Positions 11,657 through 14,357 of a DNA stretch of 14,357 nt are shown piece after piece. Where the stretch lies: NCBI GenBank assembly GCA_027008885.1, contig JALVDQ010000096.1:1-14357 (forward strand), in the 5' to 3' direction. The stretch comes from Thiotrichaceae bacterium (GTDB taxonomy: Bacteria > Pseudomonadota > Gammaproteobacteria > Thiotrichales > Thiotrichaceae). The notes under the pieces were generated by a model, which saw only the letters and a program-made list of their open reading frames with translations, had not been told where the DNA came from and searched no databases. The translations under genes were made by a program, and so were the position numbers. The stretch's first letter is position 1, and every line of letters begins with the position of its first letter.

Positions 11657-14357
11657 TTAAAGTAGCCTCTCTTCTAACTGATCTTCCTTCTTAGCCAGTT
11701 TCACAAATCCAATATCCTCCATAATCCCATACATTGCGGGTAATACGAGCATGATTAGCAGAGTAGATGTGAGCATTCCAAAGACAATGCTGGTAACCAG
11801 TGGTATCAGTATGAGTGCTTGGGTGCTGGTTTCAAATAGTAAGGGGGTCATGCCTGCTACGGTGGTTGCTGAGGTGAGGAAGATGGCACGAAAACGATCT
11901 CGCACGGCTTGACTGGCAGCATCGTGAAAGCTTTGTCCCTCTTCGACATGGTGCTTTACAAAAACCACCAGCAAGATGGAGTCATTAACCACGATGCCCG
12001 CAAGTGAGACAAAGCCAATCATGCTGGGCAGGGTGAAATCTAGCCCCATTATCAGGTGTCCCCAAATTGCGCCAATTAGCGCCAGTGGAATATTGAGCAT
12101 AACAATGGCGGGTTCGCGGTAGTTTTTGAAGATCAAACTCAAAAGCAGGAATACCCCAAGCGCACCCAGTCCAAAGCCTGTGAGTATTGATACTTTGGTT
12201 TCTGTGCCACTTTCTACTTCACCTTTTAGTGCAAAGGTGACATTGGGATAGCGTTGTTGCAGTTCATCAAGAAAGTTTTTCTCGGTTGATGCAATGATTT
12301 CTGAGGTATTTGCGACTTCTGCATCAACATCACCAAAAATGGTTATGGTGCGTTTATGGTTGTAATGCGCAATCCGGGCAAAGTCGCGTTTTTCTGTAAC
12401 GCTGGCTACGCTGCTAAGCGGAATGGGTTCGCCTTTGCGTGAGAAAACCGTGAGGTTTTCAAAGTCATCCACTTCTTCAGAGGGTTTGCTATCCAGTTTG
12501 GCAATGATTTCATAGGCTTCCCGACCTTTGTAAATATCGCTAATTTTAGTCCCTTGATAATCGGCACGAAGCTGTGCAGAGATACTCCGTGAATCAACGC
12601 CTGCGGCAAGTGCGCCATGTTTTAGCTTAACGATAAACTGTGGCTTGCCAGGGCGCAGGTCATCGAGCAGATTTGAAACGCCAGCATAACCACGTAGCCA
12701 GTTTTGCAGCTCTAACGATGCTTTTGAGAGTTTTTCAAGGTCAGGCCCACTCAGGCGAATTTCTATAGCGCGCCCTGCAGGGCCAACCTTTGGCTCTCGA
12801 AACTGTACGCTAATCACATCGGGTAAATCACCACTGTATTTACGCCAAAGGCTGGTAAACTCGGCGATTTTTGTATGCCGAATTTCGGTGTTGAGCAGGT
12901 CAATGCTAACGGTCGCCAGATGCGTGCCATTTTCAGGTACGTCTTTATGTTCACCATAGGTAAGCTGAACATTTTTAACCAGTGGTTCAGGTTCGTTTTT
13001 ATTTAGCTCTTCCACGGTTTTATCCAGAGCGTTCAGAATTGTGCCCATGACTTTTTCGGTCTTTGCCAGTGGCGTACCCTGTGGTAGTAGGATACGGGCA
13101 TCCACGGTATTGCCTTCAAGATCAGGAAAGGCTTTAAATTTAACCTTGCCCGTCACAATCAAACCAACCGATAACACCAGCATGGCAAGTGCGATTCCTA
13201 CAGTGATATAGCGGTAGGCGATCGCAACATCAGCGAGCTTGCCAATGCCTTCCCGAATATAACTAAAGCCTTTTTCAAATAGCTGTCTTAGTTTTGGTGG
13301 CTGTTTTTCATGGGTATGCGCTAGTGAGTGCATTAGGTGATGTGGCAATACCAAAAAGGCTTCAATCAGGCTGATGGTCAAAACTGAGAGTAAAACCACG
13401 GGCAATACGCCTAAAATTTGCCCCATGTCGCCCTTCATCATCAGTAAACTGCCAAATAAAAAGGCAGAGGTCAGGAAGGATGCAAAGACCCCTGCAAAAA
13501 CACGTTGAGTTCCATCAATGGTGGCTTGCTGTGGCGTTTTACCTTTTTTATATTCATGCGCGATGCTTTCTGAAATGACAATGGCATCATCCATGAGGAT
13601 ACCGATTGCCATCAATAGGGCAATCATGGAGATCATATTAATGGTGACACCGAATAACACCATCATGGCAAGACCGCCCAGGAATGAAATCGGCAAGCCT
13701 AAAACTACCCAAATGGTGTAGCGCCAGCTAAAGAATAAAAACAGTGTGAAACCTGCCAGTAATAAACCCTGCCAGCCATTTTTTAGCAATAATTTTAGAC
13801 GGTCACTCACCTGCGTGGCTTTATCTTGAGTAATGGTCAAGCGTGTGCTTGCGGGTAGTATCTGGTTTTCAGTTTCAACAAACTTTTTGATTGCATCGAA
13901 GACTTTTAAGGTGTCATCGGTGGTATTTTTACTAACTTTAAGAATCCCTGCGGGTTTGCCATTAAGCTCGATGCGGTCTTCACGTTTTTCAAACTTGTCT
14001 TCAATACGGGCAATCTCACCGAGCTTGATTTCACCGCCATTGGGTGAATTGATAATCACCAAATCGGCTAATTCTTTGGTTGTTTTACGCACATTATCAA
14101 AGCGTATCTGATAAGAGTTTTCACTGCCTTCAAGCGTTCCTGCGGGCAGTTCAACAGCCTGTGTCGCAATCAAATTAGCAATATCCTGTACGCTTAATTG
14201 ATATTTAAGCAGGGTTTCTGGCTTTATCAGGACTTGAAGCTGGTGGGTTGAGAAGCCATCTACCGTAACAATGGGGATTTTAGGCGTTGCCAGTAGCTTA
14301 TTTCGATAGTCTTCGGTGAGTGCTTTTAGCTCGGACGTTGTTAAGCCTTCTGATGTC
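11657..14357 (-). CDS. RND efflux permease, HAE1/AcrB-like (N-terminus outside window)
   Basis: This is a proton-driven inner-membrane pump subunit that, with a membrane-fusion protein and an outer-membrane channel, expels small molecules. The frame is open to the right edge, giving about 899 residues. Full-length relatives have about 1030-1050, so the first 130-150 residues are missing. Visible parts are the periplasmic porter segment near the edge (IVTVDGFSTHQLQVLI, then LKYQLSVQDIANLI), the first membrane block with GILMDDAIVISESI (the proton-relay Asp-Asp pair of helix 4), a second periplasmic domain with VGPAGRAIEIRLSGPD, and the last membrane block with SLAGIVVNDSILLVVF and TVAGMTPLLFETS. 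The Asp-Asp pair and the lack of heavy-metal signatures point to the HAE1 group. The membrane-fusion partner is expected beyond the window. The substrate is unknown. Confidence 0.95.
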   Translation of the reverse strand, partial: TSEGLTTSELKALTEDYRNKLLATPKIPIVTVDGFSTHQLQVLIKPETLLKYQLSVQDIANLIATQAVELPAGTLEGSENSYQIRFDNVRKTTKELADLVIINSPNGGEIKLGEIARIEDKFEKREDRIELNGKPAGILKVSKNTTDDTLKVFDAIKKFVETENQILPASTRLTITQDKATQVSDRLKLLLKNGWQGLLLAGFTLFLFFSWRYTIWVVLGLPISFLGGLAMMVLFGVTINMISMIALLMAIGILMDDAIVISESIAHEYKKGKTPQQATIDGTQRVFAGVFASFLTSAFLFGSLLMMKGDMGQILGVLPVVLLSVLTISLIEAFLVLPHHLMHSLAHTHEKQPPKLRQLFEKGFSYIREGIGKLADVAIAYRYITVGIALAMLVLSVGLIVTGKVKFKAFPDLEGNTVDARILLPQGTPLAKTEKVMGTILNALDKTVEELNKNEPEPLVKNVQLTYGEHKDVPENGTHLATVSIDLLNTEIRHTKIAEFTSLWRKYSGDLPDVISVQFREPKVGPAGRAIEIRLSGPDLEKLSKASLELQNWLRGYAGVSNLLDDLRPGKPQFIVKLKHGALAAGVDSRSISAQLRADYQGTKISDIYKGREAYEIIAKLDSKPSEEVDDFENLTVFSRKGEPIPLSSVASVTEKRDFARIAHYNHKRTITIFGDVDAEVANTSEIIASTEKNFLDELQQRYPNVTFALKGEVESGTETKVSILTGFGLGALGVFLLLSLIFKNYREPAIVMLNIPLALIGAIWGHLIMGLDFTLPSMIGFVSLAGIVVNDSILLVVFVKHHVEEGQSFHDAASQAVRDRFRAIFLTSATTVAGMTPLLFETSTQALILIPLVTSIVFGMLTSTLLIMLVLPAMYGIMEDIGFVKLAKKEDQLEERLL

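Noticed and set aside
14171..14173. TTG at 14173 as the start of the RND gene
   Set aside because: The frame stays open to the right edge of the window and encodes typical RND porter-domain sequence (DGFSTHQLQVLI, LSVQDIAN) before this codon, so the gene is simply cut by the window.

Overview
The window looks like a chromosomal segment of a moderately AT-rich gammaproteobacterium. The evidence is a Cca protein of the HD-domain type, an HspQ of the same length as the enterobacterial protein, a PhoP/PhoQ-like two-component pair and an HAE1-type RND pump. I cannot name the genus from sequence alone. No rRNA, tRNA, CRISPR array or insertion sequence was recognised.

Left end (1-968): the last 15 codons of an upstream gene are followed at once by a small AT-rich predicted lipoprotein. 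About 445 bases without a credible gene come next. That gap holds a compact block of five successive hairpins (696-807) and a candidate promoter (-10 at 932-937). This end looks like accessory or recently acquired DNA.

Chaperone operon (969-6739, + strand): five tightly packed genes encode an 897-residue TPR-containing protein, a 98-residue J-like protein, a GrpE-like exchange factor, a 573-residue Hsp70 resembling HscC more than housekeeping DnaK, and an 80-residue zinc-ribbon protein. Overlaps (ATGA and TAATG) and short gaps suggest co-transcription. The set looks like a self-contained, specialised Hsp70 machine with its own cochaperone candidates and a large TPR partner. The J protein has Pro-Pro-Asp where His-Pro-Asp is expected. 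The Hsp70 has Asn at the DnaK Thr199 position, a weakened interdomain linker and a short C-terminus. This is the most interesting system in the window.

Middle (6850-9497, + strand): a small Asn/Asp-rich single-span membrane protein, cca (tRNA CCA-adding enzyme, apparently made from a near-leaderless mRNA), hspQ (preceded by a heat-shock-sigma-like promoter and a 14-base palindrome) and a TauE/SafE-DsbD-like membrane protein.

Right end (9487-14357, - strand): in transcription order, an RND efflux permease whose N-terminus lies beyond the window edge, an OmpR/PhoP-type response regulator and a PhoQ-like sensor kinase. They probably form an efflux and regulation cluster. It runs convergently into the TauE/SafE gene, and the two coding regions overlap by 11 bases.
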